A stretch of DNA of 15,500 bases from an uncultured Cellvibrio sp. (GTDB lineage: Bacteria; Pseudomonadota; Gammaproteobacteria; Pseudomonadales; Cellvibrionaceae). The notes under the pieces were generated by a model, which did not search any database, was not told where the DNA came from, and worked only from the letters and a program-made list of their open reading frames with translations. Position 1 is the stretch's first letter; each line of letters begins with the position of its first letter. Location of the stretch: contig CAMLRJ010000028.1 of the NCBI GenBank assembly GCA_946482345.1, positions 1 to 15,500 of the forward strand, in the 5' to 3' direction. Below are positions 1-8,883 of this stretch, piece after piece. The position numbers were made by a program, and so were the translations under genes.

Positions 1-450
1 ATTAATCATTCCAGCGATTTACCTCATTTGGTTGGTCGTACACGTCCCGATGCTAAAGTCGAGCTGACGATTATCCGTAAAGCCAAAGAACAAACTATAG
101 ATGTGCGAATTGGCAGCCTTCCTGGTTCTCCCGGAGAAATCCAGGCGCAGGCGCCCGCAAAAAATAACAAACTCACCAGTGATCCACTCGGATTGCAGCT
201 GGTTATTTATGAGCAAAACGAGCGTGGGCCAAGTGCCGGTGTGTTGGTGCAAAATGTAAAACCGGAGAGCCCGGCAGCCAAAGCAGGTCTTCGTCCTGGT
301 GATGTGATTACCCAACTGGCTTTCGCTGAAATTAACAATTTGAATGATTACCAAAAAGTGGTGAAAGGCTTGAAGAAAAATGAAACCTACGCAATTCGTT
401 TCTTCCGCGAGGGCAGGGCTGTTTTCCGTTCGCTGGTGATTGAAGACTAA
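1..450 (+). CDS. mucD: DegP/MucD-family periplasmic serine protease, C-terminal part (5' end outside window)
   Basis: The open frame enters the window already in progress and ends with TAA at 448-450, leaving 149 codons. The first ~30 residues look like the end of a first PDZ domain (SDLPHLVGRTRPDAKVEL). After a linker, residues ~57-149 form a second PDZ domain, with the carboxylate-loop region near LGLQLVIYE and the typical motif AKAGLRPGDVIT. HtrA proteases of this class have a signal peptide, a trypsin-like His-Asp-Ser domain and two PDZ domains. They degrade or refold misfolded envelope proteins in the periplasm. The catalytic domain is not visible here. In Pseudomonas, mucD directly precedes lepA, as here, which supports MucD over a DegS-type protease (DegS has one PDZ). 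The exact paralogue name is inferred from context. Confidence 0.88.
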   Translation: MNHSSDLPHLVGRTRPDAKVELTIIRKAKEQTIDVRIGSLPGSPGEIQAQAPAKNNKLTSDPLGLQLVIYEQNERGPSAGVLVQNVKPESPAAKAGLRPGDVITQLAFAEINNLNDYQKVVKGLKKNETYAIRFFREGRAVFRSLVIED

Positions 451-462
451 GTCTTTCTTAAC

Positions 463-492
463 CTGACATATGGGGATTAAATCCGCTAGAAT
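463..492 (+). promoter_or_regulatory. Probable sigma-70 promoter for lepA and the downstream operon
   Basis: CTGACA at 463-468 matches five of six -35 consensus positions, and TAGAAT at 487-492 matches five of six -10 positions, with an 18-bp spacer. It lies between the mucD stop and the lepA start, so transcription would begin near 499. It would let lepA-lepB-rnc-era-recO be expressed independently of the envelope-stress control typical of mucD. This is predicted from sequence only. Confidence 0.6.
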
Positions 493-505
493 GCGCGCAC
501 TTTTG

Positions 506-526
506 CTCCGGCTGTAATGGCCGGAG
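506..526 (+). promoter_or_regulatory. Perfect 7-bp GC-rich hairpin in the mucD-lepA gap
   Basis: CTCCGGC (506-512) and GCCGGAG (520-526) are perfect inverted repeats around a 7-base loop, followed by TTTCCCC. The U-run is short, so it is at best a weak intrinsic terminator for mucD. Because it falls just downstream of the predicted lepA transcription start, it could instead be a 5' cap structure on the lepA mRNA. The sequence does not decide between these roles. Confidence 0.5.
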
Positions 527-556
527 TTTCCCCCTAACCTCAGGTAGTTAACCTCT

Positions 557-2356
557 GTGACTGATCTTAGCCATATTCGGAATTTCTCCATCATTGCCCA
601 TATCGACCACGGTAAATCCACCATTGCGGATCGATTTATCCAAATTTGCGGCGGTTTATCCGATCGTGAAATGGAAGCCCAGGTGCTGGATTCCATGGAT
701 CTTGAACGTGAACGCGGCATCACCATTAAAGCCCACAGCGTGACACTCAATTACAAATCGCGCGATGGCAAAACTTACCAGCTGAATTTTATTGATACTC
801 CGGGCCATGTGGATTTCACATACGAAGTCTCGCGTTCGCTGGCCGCTTGCGAAGGTGCGTTGTTGGTTGTGGATGCAGGGCAGGGCGTAGAAGCCCAGTC
901 GGTCGCCAACTGTTACACCGCTATCGAACAAGGTCTGGAAGTCATCCCGGTACTCAACAAGATGGATTTGCCACAAGCCGAACCTGATCGTGTTGCCAAG
1001 GAAATTGAAGACATTATCGGTCTGGATGCCACAGAAGCCGTTCGCTGTTCTGCCAAATCCGGTATGGGTATGGAAGATGTTTTGGAAGAATTGGTGCGCC
1101 TGGTTCCGCCACCACAAGGTGATGTTGATGCACCTTTGCAAGCGCTGATTATTGATTCCTGGTTTGATAATTATTTGGGTGTAGTGTCACTGGTTCGTGT
1201 GATGCAAGGCACTTTGAAACTGAAAGATAAAATTATTGCCAAGACGATTGGCAAACCCCAATTGGTGGATGGCTTGGGTGTGTTCACGCCCAAACCTTTT
1301 CAATTAAAAGAATTGAAGGCCGGTGAAGTTGGATTTGTGGTAGCCGGTATCAAAGACATTCACGGTGCACCGGTTGGCGATACGCTCACCCATGCACAAA
1401 CACCTGACGTAGATTCTTTGGCCGGATTTAAAAAAATCAAACCACAAGTGTATGCAGGCATGTTTCCTGTGAGCTCGGATGATTTTGAAGATTTCCGTGA
1501 AGCTTTGGCCAAACTCACTCTTAATGATGCGTCCCTGTTTTATGAACCCGAGAGCTCTGATGCACTGGGATTTGGTTTCCGTTGTGGCTTCCTCGGTATG
1601 TTGCACATGGAAATTATTCAGGAGCGATTGGAGCGCGAATACGATCTGGATTTGATTACTACAGCACCAACAGTGGTTTATGAAATTGAAACCACCAAGG
1701 GTGAAACTATTTACGTCGATAACCCATCCAAATTACCTGACCCCGGCAGTATTGCTGATATGCGGGAACCCATAGTGGAGGCCAATATTCTGGTGCCGCA
1801 GGAACATTTGGGCAATGTGATTACCCTGTGCATCGACAAGCGTGGTGTGCAGAAAGATCTGCAATTTACCGGGTCACAAATTGCTGTGCATTATGAATTA
1901 CCTATGAACGAAGTTGTGACTGACTTCTTTGATCGGTTGAAATCAGTGAGTCGCGGTTTTGCGTCACTGGATTACAGTTTCGTGCGTTTCCAATCTGCAA
2001 AATTGGTGCGATTGGATGTACTGATCAATGGCGATAAAGTGGATGCTCTGGCATTAATTGTTCATCGCGATAAGGCGCAACACATGGGGCGTCAGTTGGT
2101 GGAAAAAATGAAAGATTTAATTCCACGGCAAATGTTTGATGTTGCAATTCAAGCGGCAATTGGCGGGCAGGTGATTGCGCGCTCAACAGTGAAAGCCCTG
2201 CGTAAAGACGTATTGGCGAAATGTTATGGTGGTGATGCAACACGTAAGAAAAAATTGCTGGAAAAACAAAAAGCCGGTAAAAAACGCATGAAACAGGTTG
2301 GTAATGTGGAAATCCCGCAAGCGGCGTTTTTTGCTGTATTGAAAATCGATAGTTAA
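557..2356 (+). CDS. lepA: Elongation factor 4 (LepA), ribosome-associated GTPase
   Basis: This 599-residue protein has the same length as E. coli LepA. All G motifs are present: AHIDHGKST (14-22), RGITI (53-57), DTPGH (80-84), NKMD (134-137) and SAK (165-167). Domain II, EF-G-like domains and the Lys-rich LepA-specific C-terminal domain ([20 protein letters not shown], about 570-589) follow. EF4 binds the ribosome; it has been linked to back-translocation and to 30S biogenesis or initiation. The start is GTG at 557, fixed by the conserved N-terminus ([17 protein letters not shown]). A weak ribosome site, AGGT at 542-545, lies 11 bases upstream. The lepA-lepB pairing is classic. The protein appears intact, with no missing catalytic residue (His84 of DTPGH is present). 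Confidence 0.98.
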   Translation: MTDLSHIRNFSIIAHIDHGKSTIADRFIQICGGLSDREMEAQVLDSMDLERERGITIKAHSVTLNYKSRDGKTYQLNFIDTPGHVDFTYEVSRSLAACEGALLVVDAGQGVEAQSVANCYTAIEQGLEVIPVLNKMDLPQAEPDRVAKEIEDIIGLDATEAVRCSAKSGMGMEDVLEELVRLVPPPQGDVDAPLQALIIDSWFDNYLGVVSLVRVMQGTLKLKDKIIAKTIGKPQLVDGLGVFTPKPFQLKELKAGEVGFVVAGIKDIHGAPVGDTLTHAQTPDVDSLAGFKKIKPQVYAGMFPVSSDDFEDFREALAKLTLNDASLFYEPESSDALGFGFRCGFLGMLHMEIIQERLEREYDLDLITTAPTVVYEIETTKGETIYVDNPSKLPDPGSIADMREPIVEANILVPQEHLGNVITLCIDKRGVQKDLQFTGSQIAVHYELPMNEVVTDFFDRLKSVSRGFASLDYSFVRFQSAKLVRLDVLINGDKVDALALIVHRDKAQHMGRQLVEKMKDLIPRQMFDVAIQAAIGGQVIARSTVKALRKDVLAKCYGGDATRKKKLLEKQKAGKKRMKQVGNVEIPQAAFFAVLKIDS

Positions 2357-2372
2357 TTGTAAAGGCTTAATA

Positions 2373-3254
2373 ATGACAGAAATACTCGCCAAACTGCTTA
2401 CCTATGGGCTTCCTTTTATTGTGTTGTTCATGGGGTTGGTCTGGATAATTGACATATTGTTTTTTGCAAAAGGCCGTCGTCAGAAAATTGCGGATGTCGA
2501 TAAAAAATTTAATCCGCACGAAAAAATGTCTGAAGCCGAAAACAAAGCTTATGAGGCTGCAAAAGGAGAAGCTGCTGTAGAGCCCGGTATTGTTGAAATC
2601 TCCAAGTCATTTTTTCCGGTATTGTGTTTTGTTTTTGTCATGCGTTCATTTTTATTTGAGCCTTTCCAAATACCCTCGGGTTCGATGATTCCCACATTAA
2701 AAATTGGTGATTTTATTCTGGTGAATAAATTTACCTATGGGATTCGTATGCCTATACTCAATACAGTTGTGATCCCCATGAACAAGCCACAACGCGGTGA
2801 AGTAATGGTCTTTTATCCGCCACATCAACCAAGAGTCAGTTTTATTAAACGTGTGATAGGTTTGCCAGGGGATAAAATAAGTTACACCAACAATCGTCTT
2901 TACATTAACGGTAAGGAAATTGCCCAGACAGAGTTAAGTACTACATTTCCTGAAATAGGATCTGAATGTATGGGGCTGCGATCACAATACATAGTGACCG
3001 AAGAATTACTGACTGACAAAACGCATAAAATGCAAAAGTGCGAAGTGCCGGGTGGGTTGAGCCGCGATGGGCATTGGACTGTGCCTGAAGGTCACTATTT
3101 TATGATGGGCGATAATCGTGACAACAGTGCCGATAGTCGTGCCTGGGGTTACGTGCCCGAACAAAATATAGTGGGCAAAGCAATTCTGGTCTGGATGCAT
3201 TGGGATGAATTCTTGAGTATTCCGAGTTTTGGTACTGTTGGTTCCATTGAATAA
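2373..3254 (+). CDS. lepB: Signal peptidase I
   Basis: This is an inner-membrane serine protease that removes signal peptides from secreted pre-proteins on the periplasmic side. It has 293 residues. Two hydrophobic segments (about 10-31 and 77-95) flank a charged cytoplasmic linker (34-70), the usual gammaproteobacterial topology. Catalytic Ser104 sits in PSGSMIPTLKIGDFILV, and the general-base Lys159 lies in FIKRVIGLPGDKI. The family box GDNRDNSADSR is at 246-256. The ATG at 2373 is preceded by AAAGG (2361-2365) at 7-base spacing. It starts 16 bases after lepA and is very probably co-transcribed with it. Nothing is truncated or substituted in the catalytic dyad. Confidence 0.97.
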   Translation: MTEILAKLLTYGLPFIVLFMGLVWIIDILFFAKGRRQKIADVDKKFNPHEKMSEAENKAYEAAKGEAAVEPGIVEISKSFFPVLCFVFVMRSFLFEPFQIPSGSMIPTLKIGDFILVNKFTYGIRMPILNTVVIPMNKPQRGEVMVFYPPHQPRVSFIKRVIGLPGDKISYTNNRLYINGKEIAQTELSTTFPEIGSECMGLRSQYIVTEELLTDKTHKMQKCEVPGGLSRDGHWTVPEGHYFMMGDNRDNSADSRAWGYVPEQNIVGKAILVWMHWDEFLSIPSFGTVGSIE

Positions 3255-3281
3255 ACCGCACAATTAGCAGAGGGCAATCAA

Positions 3282-3725
3282 ATGAGCAGGTATAAAACAA
3301 TAAAAAGCCGGCAACAGGGTTATGGGCTTATTGAATGGTTAGTGATTTTGTTGGTGGTAGCTTTTTTGTTTTTGGTTGGATTTCGTGTAGTGCCACTTTA
3401 TTCAGAAAATCAATTTGTGGTCACAGGATTAAAAAGTCTGGTCAAAGTTGATGAAAATCTTAACGATATGACAGACGCTGAAATTCGCAAAAAGATGGAT
3501 AATTTTTACAATATTAATGGTGTGCGTTCAGAAGGTGCACAAAATATTGAAATCGAAAGGGAAGATAATAAAGTTCTGGTCAAAATTGAATATGATGCGG
3601 AAGTCAATTTGTTTACTGATCAGCCTGTAATAGGGACTGTAAAAATAGTTATTCCATTTCGAAATCACCTTGATAGTGAATTTCCCAATGAGTGTTGTAA
3701 ACCCCGTACGGCGACAGGTAAATAG
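3282..3725 (+). CDS. Small single-pass membrane protein, DUF4845 type, with a pilin-like N-terminus
   Basis: This 147-residue protein of unknown function sits between lepB and rnc, where Pseudomonas carries a DUF4845 gene; the family call rests on position, size and general pattern. A basic leader (K5, K8, R10) precedes a hydrophobic segment (about 16-37) with VGFRVVPLY at its end, then a polar, probably periplasmic domain with alternating strands. The segment QQGYGLIEWLVILLVVAF fits the type IV prepilin rule: G13, aromatic +1 (Y14), E at +5 (E18), then an uninterrupted hydrophobic helix. If real, it would be cut by a PilD-like prepilin peptidase rather than by LepB. Adjacent cysteines (ECC) lie near the C-terminus. 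The ATG at 3282 has a good ribosome site, AGAGGG at 3269-3274. Its role is not known to me. Confidence 0.85.
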   Translation: MSRYKTIKSRQQGYGLIEWLVILLVVAFLFLVGFRVVPLYSENQFVVTGLKSLVKVDENLNDMTDAEIRKKMDNFYNINGVRSEGAQNIEIEREDNKVLVKIEYDAEVNLFTDQPVIGTVKIVIPFRNHLDSEFPNECCKPRTATGK

Positions 3726-4399
3726 TGCAAGAGCTTTATTCGTCTTTGGTGAAAAAACTGGGTTACAGTTTTCGCGATACCAGTTTATTACGTTTGGCTT
3801 TAACCCACCGCAGTTTCAGTGCGGACAACAATGAGCGATTGGAATTTTTAGGTGATTCCTTACTGAATTTAATTATTGGTGAGGCGCTGTTTGCAAAATT
3901 TCCGTCTGCACGCGAAGGCCAATTAAGTGGATTGAGATCCTCTTTGGTTCGTGAAGATACGCTGGTATTGATTGCGCGTGATTTTGAGTTAAGTCGTTTT
4001 CTTGTTTTGGGCGAAGGTGAATTAAAGTCGGGTGGTCTTGAGCGGGACTCCATTCTGGCCGACGCCGTTGAAGCATTGATCGGCGCTATTTATCTTGAGT
4101 CAGGCTTTGATGATTGCCGCAAGATTGTGTTGGAATGGTATGCAGACAAGTTGGATCAGCTGTCGCTGTCCGCCAGCCATAAAGATGCCAAAACACGCCT
4201 GCAGGAATATTTGCAATCTTGTAAAAAACCTTTACCCGAATATCAGGTGGTTGAAACAACCGGTGAGTCCCATGCACAACAATTTGTGGTGGAATGTCGC
4301 GTGATATTACTTCCACGGCCAACCTCAGGCCGTGCATCCAGTCGTCGCGAAGCCGAAAAACTGGCAGCTGCGCAGGCACTCAAACTTTTAAACCTGTAA
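3725..4399 (+). CDS. rnc: Ribonuclease III
   Basis: Double-strand-specific endoribonuclease of 224 residues that matures rRNA precursors and cuts structured mRNAs. The signature [11 protein letters not shown] is at 35-45. By comparison with E. coli (E38, D45, D114, E117), the metal-binding catalytic residues are E37, D44, D113 and E116, all present. The catalytic domain ends near 145. A double-stranded RNA-binding domain follows (about 153-222), ending with the typical [15 protein letters not shown]. The start is GTG at 3725, whose G is the last base of the preceding TAG stop, so translation is probably coupled. AGG at 3716-3718 gives a short ribosome site. In E. coli, RNase III cleaves its own rnc-era leader; no equivalent leader space exists here because the genes overlap. 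Confidence 0.97.
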   Translation: MQELYSSLVKKLGYSFRDTSLLRLALTHRSFSADNNERLEFLGDSLLNLIIGEALFAKFPSAREGQLSGLRSSLVREDTLVLIARDFELSRFLVLGEGELKSGGLERDSILADAVEALIGAIYLESGFDDCRKIVLEWYADKLDQLSLSASHKDAKTRLQEYLQSCKKPLPEYQVVETTGESHAQQFVVECRVILLPRPTSGRASSRREAEKLAAAQALKLLNL

Positions 4400-4404
4400 T
4401 TGTT

Positions 4405-5307
4405 ATGACAGAAAATAATATTCAAACCCGTTGTGGATACGTCGCTATTGTGGGTAGGCCCAATGTTGGCAAATCCACTTTGCTTAATCATATGCTCGGG
4501 CAAAAAATCAGTATTACATCGCGTAAACCGCAAACGACTCGCAATAATGTTCTGGGTATAAAAACCGAAGCAGGAATACAAATTATTTTTGTTGATACAC
4601 CCGGAATGCATTTGGGGCAGGATAAAGCGATCAACCGTTATATGAATCGTTCAGCTAACACGGCGATGAAAGATGTCGATTTAATTATTTTTGTGGTCGA
4701 TAAATTAGCCTGGACAGAAGAAGACGAAGCAGTTGCGCGCCAGCTTGATCATGTTGAGTCGCCAATTATATTGGCTGTCAATAAAGTAGATCAGATTGAT
4801 GATAAAGAAACACTCTTGCCGCACATTCAATATTTATCTGAAAAGTTATCGCCGATTGATATTGTTCCCTTGTCGGCTTTGCGTAATGTAAATCTGGATC
4901 GTCTGGAAAAAATCATCATTGAACATTTGCCCGAGGCTGTGCATCTTTTTCCGGAAGATCAGATCACAGATCGCAGTTCCCGTTTTATGGCTGCGGAAAT
5001 TGTCAGGGAAAAAATTACCCGTCAATTGGGCGACGAGTTGCCCTATGAAATGGCTGTTGAAATAGAAGAGTTTAAGGATGATGGTCAGTTATTAACTATT
5101 TCTGCACTTATTCTGGTAGAAAAATCCGGTCAAAAAAAGATTTTAATTGGTGACAAAGGCGAGCGCATTAAATTAATTGGTACCCAGGCTCGTATTGATA
5201 TGGAAAAATTGTTTGAAAGTAAAATTATGCTGAACCTTTGGGTAAAAATAAAATCCGGATGGTCAGATGATGAGCGCGCCTTACGTAGTTTGGGATACAG
5301 TGATTAG
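4405..5307 (+). CDS. era: GTPase Era, 30S subunit assembly factor
   Basis: Era binds the 3' end of 16S rRNA and couples 30S maturation to GTP hydrolysis. The protein has 300 residues (E. coli: 301). G motifs: GRPNVGKST (17-25), DTPG (64-67), NKVD (126-129) and SAL (157-159). The C-terminal KH domain contains the GDKG loop (249-252) followed by the [11 protein letters not shown] helix. The frame is open upstream to at least 4294, but that part overlaps the end of rnc. The ATG at 4405 is chosen because it lies 5 bases after the rnc stop and gives the usual short N-terminus before [10 protein letters not shown]. There is no obvious ribosome site, so coupling to rnc translation is likely. Confidence 0.97.
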   Translation: MTENNIQTRCGYVAIVGRPNVGKSTLLNHMLGQKISITSRKPQTTRNNVLGIKTEAGIQIIFVDTPGMHLGQDKAINRYMNRSANTAMKDVDLIIFVVDKLAWTEEDEAVARQLDHVESPIILAVNKVDQIDDKETLLPHIQYLSEKLSPIDIVPLSALRNVNLDRLEKIIIEHLPEAVHLFPEDQITDRSSRFMAAEIVREKITRQLGDELPYEMAVEIEEFKDDGQLLTISALILVEKSGQKKILIGDKGERIKLIGTQARIDMEKLFESKIMLNLWVKIKSGWSDDERALRSLGYSD

Positions 5308-5312
5308 CATTT

Positions 5313-6020
5313 ATGCGCGTAGAACATCAGCCAGCCTATGTTTTACATTTAAAGCCCTATCGAGATACCAGTGCTATTGTGGATTTATTAACGCCGGATT
5401 ACGGCAGAATATCTGTTGTGGTTCGCGGTGTCAGAAAAAGTAAAACGCCCAAGCGTCAATTATTAAATCCCTTCCAGCGTTTGCTGGTCAGTTTTCAAGG
5501 TGAAGGCGATCTTAAATTGCTGACTCATTTTGAATCACATCAGCGTTACTTCACTCTTGCCGGCTCGCATTTGTATTCCGGATTTTATTTGAATGAATTA
5601 TTAGTGCGATTGTTGCCGGAAATGGATGCCCATAACGATTTATTTTCTTTGTATGAATCAAGCATTCAGTCATTACATCAGCAACAGGCGATAGAGCCCG
5701 TGCTGCGTTGTTTTGAATTCAGGTTGTTGGGTGAGTTGGGTTACGCCATCAATTTCACTGAGGATGCTATTCAACACCAGCCAATCAAGCAGCAAGCCAA
5801 TTATTTTTGTGACCTCGAACAAGGGTTTGTTGAAGCTGATCCCGATACTGCTTACAGCCTGGTTATTAGCGGTGCGGATCTGTTGTTGATAGCGCAGAAT
5901 GATTACCGCGAGCCCGCAACCCGACAAGCAGCGAAAAATTTAACCCGTTATTTATTTAAACCGCTTCTTGGAAAAAAACCACTGAAAAGTCGCGAGCTTT
6001 TTGTGCAAAATTCCCATTAA
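5313..6020 (+). CDS. recO: DNA repair protein RecO
   Basis: RecO works with RecF and RecR to load RecA onto SSB-coated single-stranded DNA and can anneal complementary strands. The 235-residue protein begins with an OB-fold (about 1-80) showing the family pattern: QPAYVLHLKPYRDTSAIVDL, then YGRISVVVRGVRKSK. A helical C-terminal domain follows, including CFEFRLLGELGYAINF. No four-cysteine zinc finger is visible, as in the E. coli type. The ATG at 5313 lies 5 bases after the era stop and lacks a good ribosome site, suggesting translational coupling. In Pseudomonas, pdxJ follows recO; here the operon ends and a convergent gene begins 3 bases later. Confidence 0.95.
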   Translation: MRVEHQPAYVLHLKPYRDTSAIVDLLTPDYGRISVVVRGVRKSKTPKRQLLNPFQRLLVSFQGEGDLKLLTHFESHQRYFTLAGSHLYSGFYLNELLVRLLPEMDAHNDLFSLYESSIQSLHQQQAIEPVLRCFEFRLLGELGYAINFTEDAIQHQPIKQQANYFCDLEQGFVEADPDTAYSLVISGADLLLIAQNDYREPATRQAAKNLTRYLFKPLLGKKPLKSRELFVQNSH

Positions 6021-6023
6021 CTT

Positions 6024-8834
6024 TTACAAAATAGCCGTTTCTGCAAGTCCAAACAATTCATCGATATTTTTTCCATGGTGCCAATAGATTATGTCATCTA
6101 TGGCAAGGTACAGGGAGCCTACGGCGCTGCTTGCTTCATCGTATAATTGTTTTTGAAATAATTTATCCAGCAAACCGCTGATATATTTCAGTCTGGGTAC
6201 ACCGCAATAGCAGCTGCTGCCGTAGAGTTTGTGAATAATTTCGCCTGCTTGTTCATAATTATTTTGTTGCATGGCTTCCATGATGAGTTGTTTTTCTTCG
6301 GCAATTCCTGCAATTAACATTTTCAACATGTCTCTTGCCAGCGCAGGTTTGTTATTGCTGAGGCGCAAGCAAAGTGCGATGTCTACCGAACTGCTTTCTG
6401 TATTGGGCTCGGTAATTCGGTCTTTAAAATGATTGTTTTCAATTGGACTGGATTCCAGATTGCGCACAGAAATTTCTTTTTTACCGGCCAAGCTTGCCCA
6501 GCGATTAATGACATGCACAAGTTGTGCTTCACTAACTGGTTTGCTCAGGCAATCGTCCATGCCTGCAATTAATAATTCGGATTTTTGGTCGGTGATGCTA
6601 TGCGCAGTCAGGGCAATAATAGGTGTCCTTTTTTTGCCACTTTCCAATTGTCGAATGCGTCTTGTTGCTTCTATTCCATCCATTCCCGGCATTTGAATAT
6701 CCATAAAAATAACATCGAAATGGTCTTCACCAAAGGCGTCAATCGCTTGTTGCCCGCTATTAGCTTGTCTGACGTTTGAATTTAATGCGGTTAATAATTC
6801 TGTTGTAAATTGCAAATTCGCTGGATTGTCATCCACCAGTAAAACCGATATGGATTTTCGTGTATTGACCAGATTGTTGTCCTGAGACGGGTAATCAATC
6901 TCCAGATAATTACACAGTAATTGGTAAAACTCTTGATGGGCAACCGGTTTGTTCAAATAAATAATAGATTGATTGTCAGAATAGGTTTTGAATAAACGCT
7001 GATGTGCAGGTGTACAACAGGCAATCAATTGACAATTAAATTCGGTTTTTAATTGGTCAGCCAAATTGCTTAATAATACGGGAGGTATTTTGCGTTCATT
7101 CGGTGATATATCCAGAATCATCAAATCATAGATGGCGTCATTCAAACGCGCAGCTTTCATGGCCGGGAAACAATCGTGGATAGCAGAAATTAAATCGGGA
7201 GTGTTGTTCCACTCCCCCAGCAACAAACGCAATTGTTCCAGCGAATCCAGGTTGTCGCCACAAATTAAAATTTTATATTTATCCAGATTGGTCAATGCAA
7301 CACTTGTTGGTTGTCGCTTTTCAATACCAAAACGTGCGGTGAAAATAAAGGTTGAACCCTTATTTTTTTCGCTGATAACCGTGATGTTACCGTGCATTCT
7401 TTCAACCAGTTTTTTACAAAGTGCAAGACCCATGCCCATGCCTTCATGCTCGCGATTGGTTGCGCCATCGATCTGGTTAAACGGGCTGAATAATTGTTGT
7501 TGTTCTTCCGGTGTTAAACCTATTCCCTGATCAGTCACTGATATTTGCAGTGTGATTTGTGTTTCCAGTTGTTCGACAGCCGCTACCTGGATTTTGATAT
7601 TGCCGGTATTGCTGTATTTAATGGAATTGGCAACTAATGCTGACAGCACCTGTTTGAATCTGAGCCCGTCTCCCAATAAATGTTTTGGAATTTGACTGTC
7701 CATGAGCGTGATAATTTGCAAATTTTTTTCATGTGCTTCAGGTGCAAAGGTGTGAGTCACTTCATCAACCAGTTTTCTAATCGGTAGCAATGCGTAATCA
7801 AGAGTTAATTTACCAGAAGCAATTTTGGAGAAATCCAGAATGCCATTCATGACGGTTTGCAAATGCATGGCTGAATCACGAATAGTTTCCAATTGTTGTT
7901 TTTGTTCTTCATTGAGCGGACTTTTCAACATTAAATTGACAAAACCCAGAATGGAATTGAGAGGCGTGCGAATTTCATGGCTGGTATTGGCAAGAAATTC
8001 GGATTTAATCCGGCTGGCTTCGAGCGCTTCTTTGCGTGCTATATCCAATTCAACATTTTGTGATTCCAGGGTTTCCATGGTTTCATTCAAATCGTCAATT
8101 GCCTGATCGATATGGGCTTGCATATCCTGCTGTGCGGCTTGCATGGATTCAGTTAAACGATTAATTGAAATTGCAATTTGATTAAATTCAGGTGCTTGTT
8201 GATCAGGCACTCGCGATTGATAATTTCCAGCAGTCAGTTGATTCAATATATTCTGGATAACTGCCAGGGGAGTGGTGATGCGCTGGTAAAGCCGAACTGA
8301 AAAAAATGCCACCATAATCAAGCATAACAATGACAGGGTGATCGTCAGAATAATTGCTTCATAATTGAAGACCAGATAAGGCGAGGACATCATTTCAATT
8401 TCAACCCAGCCAATCGAATTTTTATTATCGGTATCAACCAGTGGCTGTGAAAAGCGAATACTGCGATAGGTTTTACGTTTGCCCGGTGTTACCGAATTGG
8501 CTTCTCCCGCATCTGATGAGGGCATAAATTCCGGGCCAGCATGATAACGAACATTGCGAATTGCATCGTAAGCTTCAACGGCGCGTATGTAAGGGTCTTC
8601 GAGCGACGCTGACACTATATGTTGTGCCAGTTCGGTATTATTTTGCATCAGAGGTTTATGTAGCAGGTGCGCAGTTTTTTTCACCAGAGTGGAGGCGCGC
8701 AAATCGATAAATTTTTCCAGTTGCTCAATGCAAAGATAAGTCAGTGTTGTGGATATCAACACAATTAAGGTTACAGATGGGATAAAAATCAATCGTCTTA
8801 CGTCAGCTTTAATACTGTAGGTGTTACCAAACAT
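6024..8834 (-). CDS. gacS: Hybrid sensor histidine kinase of the GacS/BarA type
   Basis: Inner-membrane sensor of 936 residues, close in size to E. coli BarA. Order: TM1 (about 15-36), periplasmic domain (38-158), TM2 (159-181), HAMP (182-234), coiled coil, then HisKA with H286 in TSHEIRTPLNS. The ATPase domain has N403, DQGIGL (435-440) and GMGMGLAL (465-472). A degenerate receiver follows (about 520-640), then a canonical one (662-778; DD at 668-669, D712, T743, K765). The HPt domain carries H868 in IIHKLYGSSCYCG. This unorthodox phosphorelay (His-Asp-His-Asp) would end on a GacA/UvrY response regulator, controlling CsrA/RsmA-sequestering small RNAs; no such regulator is in the window. The ATG at 8834 has ribosome site TAAGGA (complement of 8841-8846). 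The barA / rlmD-relA-mazG synteny supports the assignment. Confidence 0.93.
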   Translation of the reverse strand: MFGNTYSIKADVRRLIFIPSVTLIVLISTTLTYLCIEQLEKFIDLRASTLVKKTAHLLHKPLMQNNTELAQHIVSASLEDPYIRAVEAYDAIRNVRYHAGPEFMPSSDAGEANSVTPGKRKTYRSIRFSQPLVDTDNKNSIGWVEIEMMSSPYLVFNYEAIILTITLSLLCLIMVAFFSVRLYQRITTPLAVIQNILNQLTAGNYQSRVPDQQAPEFNQIAISINRLTESMQAAQQDMQAHIDQAIDDLNETMETLESQNVELDIARKEALEASRIKSEFLANTSHEIRTPLNSILGFVNLMLKSPLNEEQKQQLETIRDSAMHLQTVMNGILDFSKIASGKLTLDYALLPIRKLVDEVTHTFAPEAHEKNLQIITLMDSQIPKHLLGDGLRFKQVLSALVANSIKYSNTGNIKIQVAAVEQLETQITLQISVTDQGIGLTPEEQQQLFSPFNQIDGATNREHEGMGMGLALCKKLVERMHGNITVISEKNKGSTFIFTARFGIEKRQPTSVALTNLDKYKILICGDNLDSLEQLRLLLGEWNNTPDLISAIHDCFPAMKAARLNDAIYDLMILDISPNERKIPPVLLSNLADQLKTEFNCQLIACCTPAHQRLFKTYSDNQSIIYLNKPVAHQEFYQLLCNYLEIDYPSQDNNLVNTRKSISVLLVDDNPANLQFTTELLTALNSNVRQANSGQQAIDAFGEDHFDVIFMDIQMPGMDGIEATRRIRQLESGKKRTPIIALTAHSITDQKSELLIAGMDDCLSKPVSEAQLVHVINRWASLAGKKEISVRNLESSPIENNHFKDRITEPNTESSSVDIALCLRLSNNKPALARDMLKMLIAGIAEEKQLIMEAMQQNNYEQAGEIIHKLYGSSCYCGVPRLKYISGLLDKLFQKQLYDEASSAVGSLYLAIDDIIYWHHGKNIDELFGLAETAIL

Positions 8835-8854
8835 AATAAGTCCTTACTTCCGAG

Positions 8855-8883
8855 TTTCATCGCCCTGGGTTCGAAGGTAGAAT
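8855..8883 (+). promoter_or_regulatory. Possible cysM promoter
   Basis: TAGAAT at 8878-8883 is a good -10 box and is identical to the -10 proposed for lepA. TTTCAT at 8855-8860, 17 bp upstream, is a weak -35. The transcript would start near 8890, about 32 bases before the cysM ATG. The weak -35 may imply an activator, but no clear CysB-type site could be picked out by eye. Confidence 0.4.

Noticed and set aside
19..750. 243-codon minus-strand open frame across mucD and lepA
   Set aside because: It lies opposite two strongly conserved coding regions and the intervening promoter. Its translation shows no recognisable domain, so it is an antisense shadow.
4294..4404. Upstream in-frame extension of era to 4294
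   Set aside because: It would overlap the rnc dsRNA-binding domain and add 37 residues not expected before the conserved [10 protein letters not shown] segment. ATG 4405 gives the normal Era length.
5985..6002. AAAAG ... CTTTT as a bidirectional terminator at the end of recO
   Set aside because: The stem is only five pairs, mostly A-T, and lies inside the recO coding sequence. It is too weak to call.
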